Shown here: positions 36,316-45,085 of the stretch, in pieces
Layout: each line of letters opens with the position of its first letter
How positions within the stretch are numbered: the first letter of the stretch is position 1
Source: Gammaproteobacteria bacterium
Lineage (GTDB): Bacteria > Pseudomonadota > Gammaproteobacteria > Steroidobacterales > GCA-2729495
Length of the DNA stretch: 64,000 nt
NCBI GenBank assembly: GCA_015709695.1
Contig: CP054183.1
Span: 2,344,992 to 2,408,991, forward strand
Reading direction: 5' to 3'
Translations under genes and position numbers: made by a program
The notes under the pieces: generated by a model
Seen by the model: only the letters and a program-made list of their open reading frames with translations
Told to the model about the DNA's origin: nothing
Database searches by the model: none

Positions 36316-36867
36316 ATGACGGCGACGGGCGATGGTGCCACCTTCCTGGTGGTGGACGACGACGACATCTTCTGCAGCGTGCTGGCGCGGGCCCTGGAGC
36401 GGCGTGGCTTCGATGTCGCGGCGGCGCGCACGGTGACCGAGGCGCAGCAGCTGATTGCACGCCGCCGGCCGGAGTTGGCGGTGATCGACCTGCGCATCGG
36501 CAACGACTCCGGGCTGACGCTGGTGCGTCAGCTGTCGGAGCTCACGCCGCCGGCGCGCTCGGTGGTGCTGACCGGCTATGGCAGCATCGCCACCGCGGTG
36601 GAGGCCATCAAGCTCGGCGCCCTGCATTACCTGACGAAGCCGGTGGAAGTGGACGAGATCCTCGCGGCCCTCCAGGACGAGCGCCAGGCGGCTGCCGGCG
36701 CCGAGGCCGCCGCGCCGAAGCCGCTGTCGGTGCGCCGCGCGGAGTGGGAGCACATACAGCGCGTGCTCTCCAACCACGGCGGCAACATCTCGGCGGCGGC
36801 CCGCGCGCTCGGCATCCACCGCCGCACCCTGCAGCGCAAGCTGCGCAAGCGCCCGGTGCGCAGCTGA
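36316..36867 (+). CDS. regA: RegA/PrrA-type response regulator
   Basis: 183 residues. Receiver domain residues ~9-120 (LVVDDDDIF, Asp in LAVIDLRIG, VVLTGYGS, TKPVEVDE), then a Pro/Ala linker and a Fis-type helix-turn-helix, WEHIQRVLSNHGGNISAAAR with LGIHRRTLQRKLRKRPV, a near-invariant region of RegA/ActR/PrrA. Controls genes of redox, carbon fixation, nitrogen or respiration in other proteobacteria. Forms an operon with regB. Confidence 0.9.
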   Translation: MTATGDGATFLVVDDDDIFCSVLARALERRGFDVAAARTVTEAQQLIARRRPELAVIDLRIGNDSGLTLVRQLSELTPPARSVVLTGYGSIATAVEAIKLGALHYLTKPVEVDEILAALQDERQAAAGAEAAAPKPLSVRRAEWEHIQRVLSNHGGNISAAARALGIHRRTLQRKLRKRPVRS

Positions 36868-36893
36868 ACCGCCGCCACGATGCGGGCCCGGCC

Positions 36894-37385
36894 GTGATCT
36901 CGCGGCGCGCCTGCCTCGCGCTGCCGCTGCTCCTCGCCGCCGCGCCGGCCGGCGCGCACCACGTGCAGTTCGAGGTGCTGCGGCCCGGGGACTTCGCCGC
37001 GCGCGTGGCGGCCCGCAGCGGCAAGGCATTCCTGCTGGTGCTCTGGTCGCTGGCCTGCGAGCCCTGCCGGCCGGATCTCGAGCTGCTGCGCGAGCTGCGC
37101 CGCCGGCATCCGGCGATGCCGCTGGCGCTGCTGTCCACCGACGGCGTGGCCCTGCAGGAAGCGGCCGGCAAGGTGCTGCTCGCCCACGGCCTCGAGCACG
37201 AAGCCAACTGGATCATGGTGAACCGCAACAACCGCGCCCTGCGCGAGGAGATCGACCCCGCCTGGGACGGCGCGGTGCCGCGCGCATATTTCTATGATGC
37301 CTCGGGCCGGCGCGAGGCGCTCGCCGGCCCGCTCGACCGCCGGCGCCTGGAAGCCTGGCTCGCTAGTCTCGAACCCGCTGCCTGA
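36894..37385 (+). CDS. Exported thioredoxin-like protein with a CEPC motif
   Basis: 163 residues from GTG 36894. Signal peptide LALPLLLAAAPAGA then AHHVQFEVL. The motif SLACEPCRPDL (CxxC) follows a strand VLWSLA as in TlpA/ResA-type thioredoxins. The fold continues with LALLSTDG, NWIMVNRN, and cis-Pro-like VPRAYFYDASG. Thiol-redox partner or thiol reductase in the periplasm. It takes the position that a SenC/PrrC-type protein occupies beside other reg operons, but its sequence is thioredoxin-like. The start follows regA by 26 bp. Ends overlapping the convergent P-type ATPase by 23 bp. Confidence 0.7.
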   Translation: MISRRACLALPLLLAAAPAGAHHVQFEVLRPGDFAARVAARSGKAFLLVLWSLACEPCRPDLELLRELRRRHPAMPLALLSTDGVALQEAAGKVLLAHGLEHEANWIMVNRNNRALREEIDPAWDGAVPRAYFYDASGRREALAGPLDRRRLEAWLASLEPAA

Positions 37386-40137
37386 GCCCGCGCCGCCGCC
37401 ACAGCGCCTTGTGGATCTCCATGGCGACGACGATGCTGGAAGCCACCGCCAGCAGTCCGGCCCAGGCCTGCAGCGGCAGCGGCGCCGTGTGCAGCACTTC
37501 GCGCCCGATCGGCGAATACATCATCGCCAGGTGCAGCAGCAGGGCACCGGCGGCTCCCGCCAGCAGCACCGGGCTGCGCGCCAGCGGCATCGAGAAGGCC
37601 GATGCAGTCTCCGAACGGCAGTTGAGCAGGTGCAGGTTCTCGAACAGGACCATGAGCAGCAGCAGCGCATTGCGCGCCGCGTCGAGGCTCCAGCCGGCAT
37701 CCAGCAGGCCATGGAACACGGCAAAACCCGCGAGGCCCATGACCAGGGCCGCCACGGCCGACTGGCGGATCATCAGGGCGTCGAAGATGCCCTCGCCCGG
37801 GGGCCGCGGCGGCCTGCCGAGGATGCCGGGCTCGCCGCGCTCGAAACCCAGTGCCATATCCTGGATGCCATTGGTGGCGAGGTTCAGCCACAGCAGCTGC
37901 ACCGGTGTCAGCGGCAGCGGCGCACCGGTGGCGACCGCGAGCGCCACGAACAGCACTTCGGCGGCGCCGGTGGACACCAGCAGGTAGATGACCTTGCGGA
38001 TGTTGGCGTAGGCGATGCGCCCCTCCTCGATGCCGGCGGTGATGGTGGCGTAGTGATCATCGGTGATGACCAGCTCCGCCGCCTCGCGCGCCACGTCGGT
38101 GCCACCGCGGCCCATGGCAACGCCGATGTCCGCCGCGCGCAGCGCCGGGGCGTCGTTGACGCCATCGCCGGTCACCGCGACACAGTGCCCCGCGGCCTGC
38201 GCGGCCTGCACGATGGCGAGCTTCTCCTCCGGTGCCACCCGCGCGAACACCCGCGCCCGCGCCATCAGCGCCGGCAAACCCTCGGGCCCTGCGGCGGCCA
38301 GCTCCGCGCCGGTCACGACCTCACTGGCCCCGGTGGCCAGGCCGAGGTCGCGGGCGATGGCCAGCGCCGTCACCGGGTGATCGCCCGTGACCATGATGGT
38401 GCGCACCCCGGCGCCCGCCGCGACGCGGATGGCCTCGGTCACACCCGGTCGCGGCGGATCGATCATGCCGACGACGCCGAGCAGGCGCAGGCCGGCCGGC
38501 GCCGCCGGTGGCAGCACCGTCCCGGCCGGCAGCATGCCGGCAGCGACCGCCAGCACCCGCTGCCCGCGCCGTGCCATGGCCTCCGCGGCCGCCAGCAGGC
38601 TGGCTGCCGCCCCGGGATCGGCGCACATCGCGGCGACGCGCTCCGGCGCGCCCTTCACCAGCAGCTCGGCTTGCGGACCCGCGGCATGCAGCGTGGCCGC
38701 ATAGCGCGCCTCGGGCTCGAAGGGCGTGCTCCCCAGCTGGGGTTGCGCCTGCAGCGCGGCCTCGCGCTGCAGGCCGAGCTTCCCCGCGAAGGCGAGCAGC
38801 GCCACGTCCGTCGGGTCGCCGTGCCAGGCCCAGGCGCCATTGCGCCGTGACAGCTGCCCCTCGTTGCACAGGGCGACGGCGCGGGCCAGTTCGAGCAGTG
38901 CCGCGTGTCGCCGCTCGCCGGCGCCTTCCGCCGTCGCATCGTGGCGGCGCACCTCGCCCTCGGGCGCGAAGCCTTCGCCGGAGACGCTGAAGCAGCTGCC
39001 ATCGGCCAGCACCGCCTCACGGACGGTGATCTCGTTGCAGGTCAGGGTGCCGGTCTTGTCGCTGGCGATGAGCGTGCAACTGCCCAGCCCCTCCACGGCG
39101 GCGAGCCGGCGCACGATGACCCCGCGCTGCGCCATGCGCCGGGTGCAGACGGCGAGCACCACGGTGAGCGCCACCGGCAGGCCCTCCGGGATCGCCGACA
39201 CCGCCAGCGCGATGGCGAAGATCGCCATCTCCACGCCGCCGTAGCCCCGCAGCAGCACGCCGAGGCCCGCCACCGCCAGGGCGGCGATGACGACCGCCGC
39301 GCCGATCCGCCCGCTGAACGCCGACAGGCGCTGCATCAGCGGCGGCTCGCCGGGCGGCGTGCCCATCACCGCCAGCGCCAGCCGGCCGACGGCCGTGGCG
39401 CTCCCGGTGGCGACCACCACGGCGCGGGCGCGACCGCGAACGACCAGCGTGCCGGCATGCGCAAGGTTGCGCCGCTCGGCGAGCGGCGTGGCCTCGGCAC
39501 CGGTCCAGTCCGCGGACTTGGCCACCGGCAGCGATTCACCGGTCAGCAGCGACTCGTCGATCTCCAGGCCCTGCGTCGCCAGCAGGCGCGCGTCGGCAGG
39601 CACGCGCGCGCCCGGCTCCAGCTCGATGACATCGCCCGCGACCAGCTGCTCGGCGGGGATGCCGAGCGCCTCGCCGGCCCGCACGACGATCGCCCGCAGC
39701 TGCAGCAGCTGCTGCAGGGCCCGGCTGCTGCGGTCCGCGCGCGCCTCCTGGACCGCGCCGAGCACCGCATTGATCAGCAATGCGGCGAGGATGAACAGCG
39801 CATCCTTGACGGCGCCGGTGGCCAGCGCCAGGCCGGCCGCGCCCAGCAGCAGGTAGATCAGCGGGCTGCGGAACTGCCGCAGGAGGATGGCAGCGGGCGT
39901 CGGCGCGGGAGTCCGCGGCAGGCGGTTGGGGCCGGCAGCGGCAAGGCGCCGCGCGGCTTCGTCGGGCGCAAGACCGGACGCCTCGGCATCCAGACGCCGC
40001 AGCACCGCTTCAGCCGGCAGCGTGTGCCAGGGTCGTGCTGCCGCCGACGGCGCCTCAGGAACGATCGTGCGAGTGATGTCTTCCGCCGTGGGAATGGCCG
40101 TGCCCGCCCTGATCGCCGCGATGACCGCCGGCGTCAT
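37363..40137 (-). CDS. P2-type cation-transporting ATPase
   Basis: 924 residues from ATG 40137, needed to include the N-domain (WHTLPAEAVLRRLDAEASG); it overlaps the CDF gene by 83 bp. Motifs: TGESLPV, PEGLPVALTVVLAV (TM4 with the PEGLP of Ca/Mn-type pumps), phosphorylation loop SDKTGTLTCN, MVTGDHPVTA, VTGDGVNDAPALRAADIGVAMG, and six C-terminal hydrophobic helices. No heavy-metal-binding CxxC domain and no CPC motif, so it is not a Cu/Zn pump of the P1B class. Ca2+ or another hard cation is the likely substrate. It pairs with the CDF gene upstream. Confidence 0.85.
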   Translation of the reverse strand: MTPAVIAAIRAGTAIPTAEDITRTIVPEAPSAAARPWHTLPAEAVLRRLDAEASGLAPDEAARRLAAAGPNRLPRTPAPTPAAILLRQFRSPLIYLLLGAAGLALATGAVKDALFILAALLINAVLGAVQEARADRSSRALQQLLQLRAIVVRAGEALGIPAEQLVAGDVIELEPGARVPADARLLATQGLEIDESLLTGESLPVAKSADWTGAEATPLAERRNLAHAGTLVVRGRARAVVVATGSATAVGRLALAVMGTPPGEPPLMQRLSAFSGRIGAAVVIAALAVAGLGVLLRGYGGVEMAIFAIALAVSAIPEGLPVALTVVLAVCTRRMAQRGVIVRRLAAVEGLGSCTLIASDKTGTLTCNEITVREAVLADGSCFSVSGEGFAPEGEVRRHDATAEGAGERRHAALLELARAVALCNEGQLSRRNGAWAWHGDPTDVALLAFAGKLGLQREAALQAQPQLGSTPFEPEARYAATLHAAGPQAELLVKGAPERVAAMCADPGAAASLLAAAEAMARRGQRVLAVAAGMLPAGTVLPPAAPAGLRLLGVVGMIDPPRPGVTEAIRVAAGAGVRTIMVTGDHPVTALAIARDLGLATGASEVVTGAELAAAGPEGLPALMARARVFARVAPEEKLAIVQAAQAAGHCVAVTGDGVNDAPALRAADIGVAMGRGGTDVAREAAELVITDDHYATITAGIEEGRIAYANIRKVIYLLVSTGAAEVLFVALAVATGAPLPLTPVQLLWLNLATNGIQDMALGFERGEPGILGRPPRPPGEGIFDALMIRQSAVAALVMGLAGFAVFHGLLDAGWSLDAARNALLLLMVLFENLHLLNCRSETASAFSMPLARSPVLLAGAAGALLLHLAMMYSPIGREVLHTAPLPLQAWAGLLAVASSIVVAMEIHKALWRRRGLRQRVRD

Positions 40138-41170
40138 GATAGCCGGGCGCATTGCGCATGCCAGCCGCCGCCGACGCCGCCGCGGCTTCCGCATAGGCGA
40201 GCCGCAGCGAGCCGAGCGCCGGCAGGTGGGCGAGCGCCGCCTCGCGCACCCGGGCGGCGAGCGCCGCGGCATCGCGCACCGGGAGATCGGGATCGACGAT
40301 CAGGTCGGCTTCCGCGTGCAGGCGATGACCGACCCAGCGGGCGCGCAGGTTGGCGAGGCCGCGCACGCCCGGGACATGGCTGGCGACATGTTCGAGCTCG
40401 CCGAGCACCTCCGGCTCCACGCCGTCGAGCATGCGCGAGAACACCGCGCGCGCCGACTGCCAGACGATGCCGAAGATCATCACTGTGATCAGCAGGCCGA
40501 TGACGGGATCCGCCAGCGGAAAACCGAGCCAGACGCCGAGCGCGCCGAGCACCACGGCGAGGCTCGTCAGCCCGTCCACGCGCGCGTGGTAGCCGTCGGC
40601 GATCAGCGCCGCGCTCTGGATCTCGCGGCCGACGCGGATGCGGAACGCGGCCACCATCTCGTTGCCGAGGAAACCGACGATTCCCGCCGCCGCCACCACG
40701 CCCGGCCAGGCGATCGGCCGCGGCTCGAGCAGCCGCTCGATGGCCTGGTAGCCGGCGAGCAGTGCGCTGGCGAGGATCAGCGCCACCACCGCCACCCCGG
40801 CCAGGTCCTCCGCCCGGCCATAGCCATAGGTGAAACGCGCGGTCGGCTGGCGCCGGGCCAGCCAGAAGGCGAAGTAGAGCGGGACGGCGGTGGCCGCATC
40901 GCCGATGTTGTGGATGGTGTCGGCGAGCAGGGCCACGCTGCCGGAGAGCGCCACCACCGCCATCTGCAGCAGCGCGGTGAGCAGCAGCCCGGCGAAGGAC
41001 CACTTCACCGCCCACATGCCGCGCCCGGTGCTGGCGATGCCGGGGTCGACGATCCCGTGGACATGGCCACCCGGGTGTCCGTGATCCTGCCCGTGATCGT
41101 CCGCATGCCCGTGCCCGTGCTCGTGGGCCTGGGCAGCGAATCCGAGCCAGTCCAGCAGGCGCTTGATCAT
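40055..41170 (-). CDS. Cation diffusion facilitator with histidine-rich termini
   Basis: 371 residues from ATG 41170. Six TM helices with CDF metal sites: HNIGD (HxxxD) in the second and HARVD (HxxxD) in the fifth. Cytoplasmic C-terminal domain (HVPGVRGLANLRARWVGHRL) follows. His-rich runs at the N-terminus (residues ~16-45, HEHGHGHADDHGQDHG) and at the C-terminus (GHGHSHGGRHHSHDRS) suggest zinc or cobalt binding. Exports divalent metal ions against the proton gradient. The upstream frame to a TTG at 41212 would begin inside an inverted repeat and is not favoured. Confidence 0.85.
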   Translation of the reverse strand: MIKRLLDWLGFAAQAHEHGHGHADDHGQDHGHPGGHVHGIVDPGIASTGRGMWAVKWSFAGLLLTALLQMAVVALSGSVALLADTIHNIGDAATAVPLYFAFWLARRQPTARFTYGYGRAEDLAGVAVVALILASALLAGYQAIERLLEPRPIAWPGVVAAAGIVGFLGNEMVAAFRIRVGREIQSAALIADGYHARVDGLTSLAVVLGALGVWLGFPLADPVIGLLITVMIFGIVWQSARAVFSRMLDGVEPEVLGELEHVASHVPGVRGLANLRARWVGHRLHAEADLIVDPDLPVRDAAALAARVREAALAHLPALGSLRLAYAEAAAASAAAGMRNAPGYHDAGGHRGDQGGHGHSHGGRHHSHDRS

Positions 41171-41199
41171 CGGCGGCGGGGGTCCGTTGGCATCCGGGA

Positions 41200-41267
41200 A
41201 CAGTGTACTCAACTCCGCCGGCAGTGGCCGCTACACTGCGTCACCCGGACAGAGTTGAGTACACTGT
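41200..41267. repeat. 16-bp perfect inverted repeat, candidate operator or REP/MITE
   Basis: ACAGTGTACTCAACTC (41200-41215) and GAGTTGAGTACACTGT (41252-41267) are exact reverse complements 36 bp apart. A second small pair (GCAGTG 41221-41226, CACTGC 41234-41239) lies within the spacer. The element sits in the 135-bp region between the divergent CDF and TrpB-like genes. Confidence 0.65.
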
Positions 41268-41305
41268 CTCCCCCCTGTCCTCCCTGGATTCCCCGAGCAA
41301 CCGCC

Positions 41306-42655
41306 ATGACCAGCAAGTTCCTCCTGCCCGAAACCGAGCTGCCCACCCACTGGTACAACGTGGTGGCCGACCTGCCGGCGCCGCCGCCGCCACCGCTGGG
41401 GCCGGATGGCAAGCCGGTGGGGCTGGAGGCACTGGCCGCGATCTTTCCGCCGGCGCTGATCGAGCAGGAGGTCTCGGCCGAACGCTGGATCGCCATCCCC
41501 GAGCCGATCCGCGAGATCTACCGGCTGTGGCGTCCGACACCGCTGCACCGCGCCCATCGCCTCGAGCAGGCGCTGAAGACGCCGGCGAGGATCTATTACA
41601 AGAACGAGTCCGTCAGCCCGGCGGGCTCGCACAAGCCGAACACCTCCATCCCGCAGGCCTGGTACAACCGGGAGGCGGGCATCCGCCGCCTCACCACCGA
41701 GACCGGCGCCGGCCAGTGGGGCTGCTCGCTGGCGCTGGCCGGCCAGCTGCTGGGGCTGGAGGTGCGGGTCTACATGGTGCGGGTGAGCTACGAGCAGAAG
41801 CCCTACCGCCGCTCGCTGATGCAGACCTGGGGCGCGGAGGTCTTCGCCAGCCCCACGACGCTCACCAACGCCGGCCGCCAGACGCTGGAGAAGCATCCCG
41901 ACACCCCGGGCTCGCTCGGCATCGCCATCTCCGAGGCGGTCGAGGAAGCCGCGGGCCGCGCCGACACCAACTACGCGCTGGGCTCGGTGCTCAACCACGT
42001 CATGCACCACCAGACCGTCATCGGCCAGGAGGCGAAGAAGCAGATGGCGCTCGCCGGCGACTACCCCGATGCCGTCTTCGGCTGCTGCGGCGGCGGCTCG
42101 AACTTCGCCGGCATCGCCTTCCCCTTCTTCGCCGACAAGGCGACGGGCAAGGCCGTGCGCCTGGTGGCGGTGGAACCCACCTCCTGCCCGACGCTCACCA
42201 AGGGCGTGTACGCCTACGACTACGGCGATGCCACCGGCCTGACGCCGCTATTGAAGATGCACACACTCGGCCATGACTTCGTGCCGCCCGGCATCCACGC
42301 CGGCGGCCTGCGCTACCACGGCGCCTCGCCGCTGGTGAGCCAGCTGGTCGACGCGGGGCTGGTGGAAGCGGTGGCCATCCCGCAGCTCGAGACCTTCGAG
42401 GCCGGCGTGCTCTTCGCCCGCACCGAGGGCATCGTCCCCGCGCCGGAGTCCACCCATGCCATCGCCGCCACCATCCGCGAGGCCAGGGCCTGCGCGAAGA
42501 GCGGCCAGCCGCAGGTGCTGCTGGTCAACCTCTCCGGCCACGGCCACTTCGACATGAGTTCCTACGACCGCTACTTCTCCGGCAGCCTGCAGAACTACGA
42601 CTACCCCGCCGAGGCCATCACCGAGTCGCTGCAGCACCTGCCGAAGGTCGGCTGA
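41306..42655 (+). CDS. TrpB-like PLP-dependent enzyme (TrpB2 type)
   Basis: 449 residues. PLP lysine in NESVSPAGSHKPNTS near residue 110; TTETGAGQWGCSLALAG, the PLP phosphate glycine loop CCGGGSNFAG, and SGHGHFD close to the C-terminus. The N-terminal extension ETELPTHWYNVVADLPAPPP and extra length set it with TrpB2-like proteins rather than canonical TrpB, and no trpA lies nearby. These enzymes can make tryptophan from serine and indole; in other organisms the physiological substrate is uncertain. Cytoplasmic. Divergent from the CDF gene. Confidence 0.87.
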   Translation: MTSKFLLPETELPTHWYNVVADLPAPPPPPLGPDGKPVGLEALAAIFPPALIEQEVSAERWIAIPEPIREIYRLWRPTPLHRAHRLEQALKTPARIYYKNESVSPAGSHKPNTSIPQAWYNREAGIRRLTTETGAGQWGCSLALAGQLLGLEVRVYMVRVSYEQKPYRRSLMQTWGAEVFASPTTLTNAGRQTLEKHPDTPGSLGIAISEAVEEAAGRADTNYALGSVLNHVMHHQTVIGQEAKKQMALAGDYPDAVFGCCGGGSNFAGIAFPFFADKATGKAVRLVAVEPTSCPTLTKGVYAYDYGDATGLTPLLKMHTLGHDFVPPGIHAGGLRYHGASPLVSQLVDAGLVEAVAIPQLETFEAGVLFARTEGIVPAPESTHAIAATIREARACAKSGQPQVLLVNLSGHGHFDMSSYDRYFSGSLQNYDYPAEAITESLQHLPKVG

Positions 42656-42686
42656 GCGCCAGCCGGCGACAGGCAGGGCGTGCTCC

Positions 42687-45056
42687 CTACCGGGAGCTGC
42701 CGAAGTTGAAGCGCGCGCCCACGCCCGCCCAGCGCGGCGCGCCGTAGGCGATCTGATTGAAGCCGAACAGGCCGGTGAAGTCGAAGGTGTAGGCCTTGTA
42801 CTCTTCCTCGAAGGCGTTGTTCACGTAGGCGTAGAGCTCCCAGGCGCGGTCGCCGCTGGTGTAGGAACCGCGGAAGTTGACCAGCGTGTAGCCGTTCTCC
42901 TTCGAGACCGGGTGGTTCTGGATGTCGTACCAGATGTCCTCGTGGTAGCTGCCCGCGGCCTGCAGCGCCAGCGTGCCGCCGAGGGCCGGCCATTCGTAGC
43001 GCACCAGGGCATCGAGGCTGAGGTCGGGGGCGCCGACCATCTCGCGCTCGCGTACCGCATCGCCGGTGATGGTCGGGATGTCGTCCGCGGTGGCGTGCAG
43101 CAGGCCCAGGCCCGCCTGCAGCGTCAGGCCCTCGATCGGCCGGCTGTCGATCTCCAGCTCCGCGCCATACACCTCGGCGTCGGTGTTGAAGATGACCTGG
43201 TTGAGGATCAGCCACTGGAAGGTCTGGAAGTCCTTGTAGTCGTAGTAGAACACCGAGGCGTTCAGCCGCGTTGTGGAGGACAGCACCGTGGACTTCACGC
43301 CGAGCTCGTAGGCATCCAGCGTCTCGGTGCCGAAGGGCACGCTGTCGATCGGGTTGTTGCCGAAGATCTGCGTCTGGTCGAGGAAGCCGTTGTTGAAGCC
43401 GGCCGACTTCTTGCCGCGCGAGATCGAGCCGTAGAGCAGCACGTCGTCGCTGGCCTTCCAGTTGAGCTGCAGGCGACCGGTGAGGTAGCTGTCGTCATGC
43501 TTCGCCAGGCTGCCCACCGAGGCGCTGTTGAACAGCATGAGGTAGTCGGCTGTCGGCCGCGACGGGCTGATGGGAGTGGGATCCGGGTTGGTGCAGGGCG
43601 GCGCCGGCGTCGTCGAGCAGAAGGCGACGATGCCCGAGCTGTCGGTGTTGCTGTAGTCGAGGTCCTTGTCCTCGCTGGTCCAGCGCAGGCCGGCGATCAC
43701 GGTCCAGTCCGCCGCGAGGTCGTACTCGACCTGGCCGAACAGGTCCCAGGATTCGGTGTCCTGCCGGTAGTTGGCGTCCATGTCGACGAAGCCGATGGCA
43801 TCCGTGTTCAGGGTGTAGTGACCGCCCACCTTGTTGTCGAAGTAGTACACGCCAGCCAGCCAGCGCAGCTTGTCGGCCGAACCGGCCAGACGGAACTCCT
43901 GCGAGAAGGTGTCGGTGTCGGCGCCGAAGCTCGGCGCGATGAAGGAGCGGATCTCCGGCGGCGGGATCGGCCCGGGGTTGTAGGGGGGCATGAGGAACGG
44001 GTTCATGTCCGAGTCCTCCTGCTGCAGGCGGTCCACCGTCGTGTAGGCGGTGATGGAGGTGAAGTCCATGCCGCCGATGCGCCAGTCGAGGTTGGCCTGC
44101 AGGCCCTTGTTCTGCACCCGCACCCGGCCCGGGCGGTCGTAGTCGCCGCGCCAGGGGTCGCCATCGCTGTCGACATAGCCGAAGGCGTCGCAGCCCGGGC
44201 AGCTGCCCCAGAAGTCCTCGTCCGCGGGCAGCGGCAGGCTGCTGTTGCCATCGGCGCTGGGCTTGGTCGACTGGTGCTGCCAGGCGCCCACGGCCGCGGA
44301 GTTGCGCGAGTAGTTGCCGCTGAGCAGGACGCTGAGGTCGTCGCTGGGCTGGAACAGCAGCTGCAGGCGCGCGGCGCCGGCATCCGAGCTGTTGTAGTCC
44401 TGCACGTCCGGCGTGCGGTTCCTGGTGTAGCCGTCGTAGTTGTCGAAGCCGGCCGAGAAGCGGGCCGAGACGCCCGCGCCCAGCGCGCCGCCGATGGCGC
44501 CCTCGCCCTTGAACTCGTCGTGCGAGCCGTAGGACAGGTCGGCGTAGGCGTCGAAGGCCTCGCTCGGCCGTTTGGTGACGTAGTGGATCACGCCGCCGGT
44601 GGAGTTGCGGCCGAACAGCGCGCCCTGCGGGCCGCGCAGCACCTCGATGCGCTCGATGTCGAAGAGCTGCAGCGCCAGGCCGCCCATGGCCGGCTTGTAG
44701 ACGTCGTCGACGTAGACCGCGACCGGGTTCTCCTGGGCATCGGCGAAGTCGTTGAGGCCGACGCCGCGCAGGAAGAAGTTGATCTGGCTCGAGGCCGCCT
44801 GGGGCGTGGTGTAGCTGAGGTTGGGCGTCATGTTGGCGACGTCCACCGTGTTGGTGAAGCCGAGGTTGCGGACTTCCTCGGCACCGAAGGCGCTGACGGA
44901 GATGCCGACATCCTGCAGGTTCTGCTCGCGCCGCTGCGCGGTGACGATGATCTCCTCGATGCCACCGCCCTCGGCCGCCCGTGCCGTGCCGGCCATCGCG
45001 GTCCACGCCGCCATGACGGCGGCCCCCAGCGCGAGCGCTGCTGTCCTGTTCCCCAT
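42687..45056 (-). CDS. TonB-dependent outer-membrane receptor of the nitrilase/MFS operon
   Basis: 789 residues. Signal peptide (ALGAAVMAAWTAMAGTARA), then IEEIIVTAQRREQNLQDV. The plug has FFLRGVGLNDFADAQENPV and IEVLRGPQGALFGRNSTGGV, followed by a 22-strand-type barrel ending VGARFNFGSSR. ATG 45056 is preceded by GGGGGAAGG. It is the last gene of a five-gene leftward operon with a nitrilase-family enzyme, an MFS transporter, an SDR and an FG-GAP lipoprotein, so it probably takes up the substrate or a derivative. The final Phe is followed by five residues, which is unusual but tolerated. Confidence 0.9.
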   Translation of the reverse strand: MGNRTAALALGAAVMAAWTAMAGTARAAEGGGIEEIIVTAQRREQNLQDVGISVSAFGAEEVRNLGFTNTVDVANMTPNLSYTTPQAASSQINFFLRGVGLNDFADAQENPVAVYVDDVYKPAMGGLALQLFDIERIEVLRGPQGALFGRNSTGGVIHYVTKRPSEAFDAYADLSYGSHDEFKGEGAIGGALGAGVSARFSAGFDNYDGYTRNRTPDVQDYNSSDAGAARLQLLFQPSDDLSVLLSGNYSRNSAAVGAWQHQSTKPSADGNSSLPLPADEDFWGSCPGCDAFGYVDSDGDPWRGDYDRPGRVRVQNKGLQANLDWRIGGMDFTSITAYTTVDRLQQEDSDMNPFLMPPYNPGPIPPPEIRSFIAPSFGADTDTFSQEFRLAGSADKLRWLAGVYYFDNKVGGHYTLNTDAIGFVDMDANYRQDTESWDLFGQVEYDLAADWTVIAGLRWTSEDKDLDYSNTDSSGIVAFCSTTPAPPCTNPDPTPISPSRPTADYLMLFNSASVGSLAKHDDSYLTGRLQLNWKASDDVLLYGSISRGKKSAGFNNGFLDQTQIFGNNPIDSVPFGTETLDAYELGVKSTVLSSTTRLNASVFYYDYKDFQTFQWLILNQVIFNTDAEVYGAELEIDSRPIEGLTLQAGLGLLHATADDIPTITGDAVREREMVGAPDLSLDALVRYEWPALGGTLALQAAGSYHEDIWYDIQNHPVSKENGYTLVNFRGSYTSGDRAWELYAYVNNAFEEEYKAYTFDFTGLFGFNQIAYGAPRWAGVGARFNFGSSR

Positions 45057-45085
45057 CTGCCTTCCCCCTGCTCGTTTGGCCTGTG

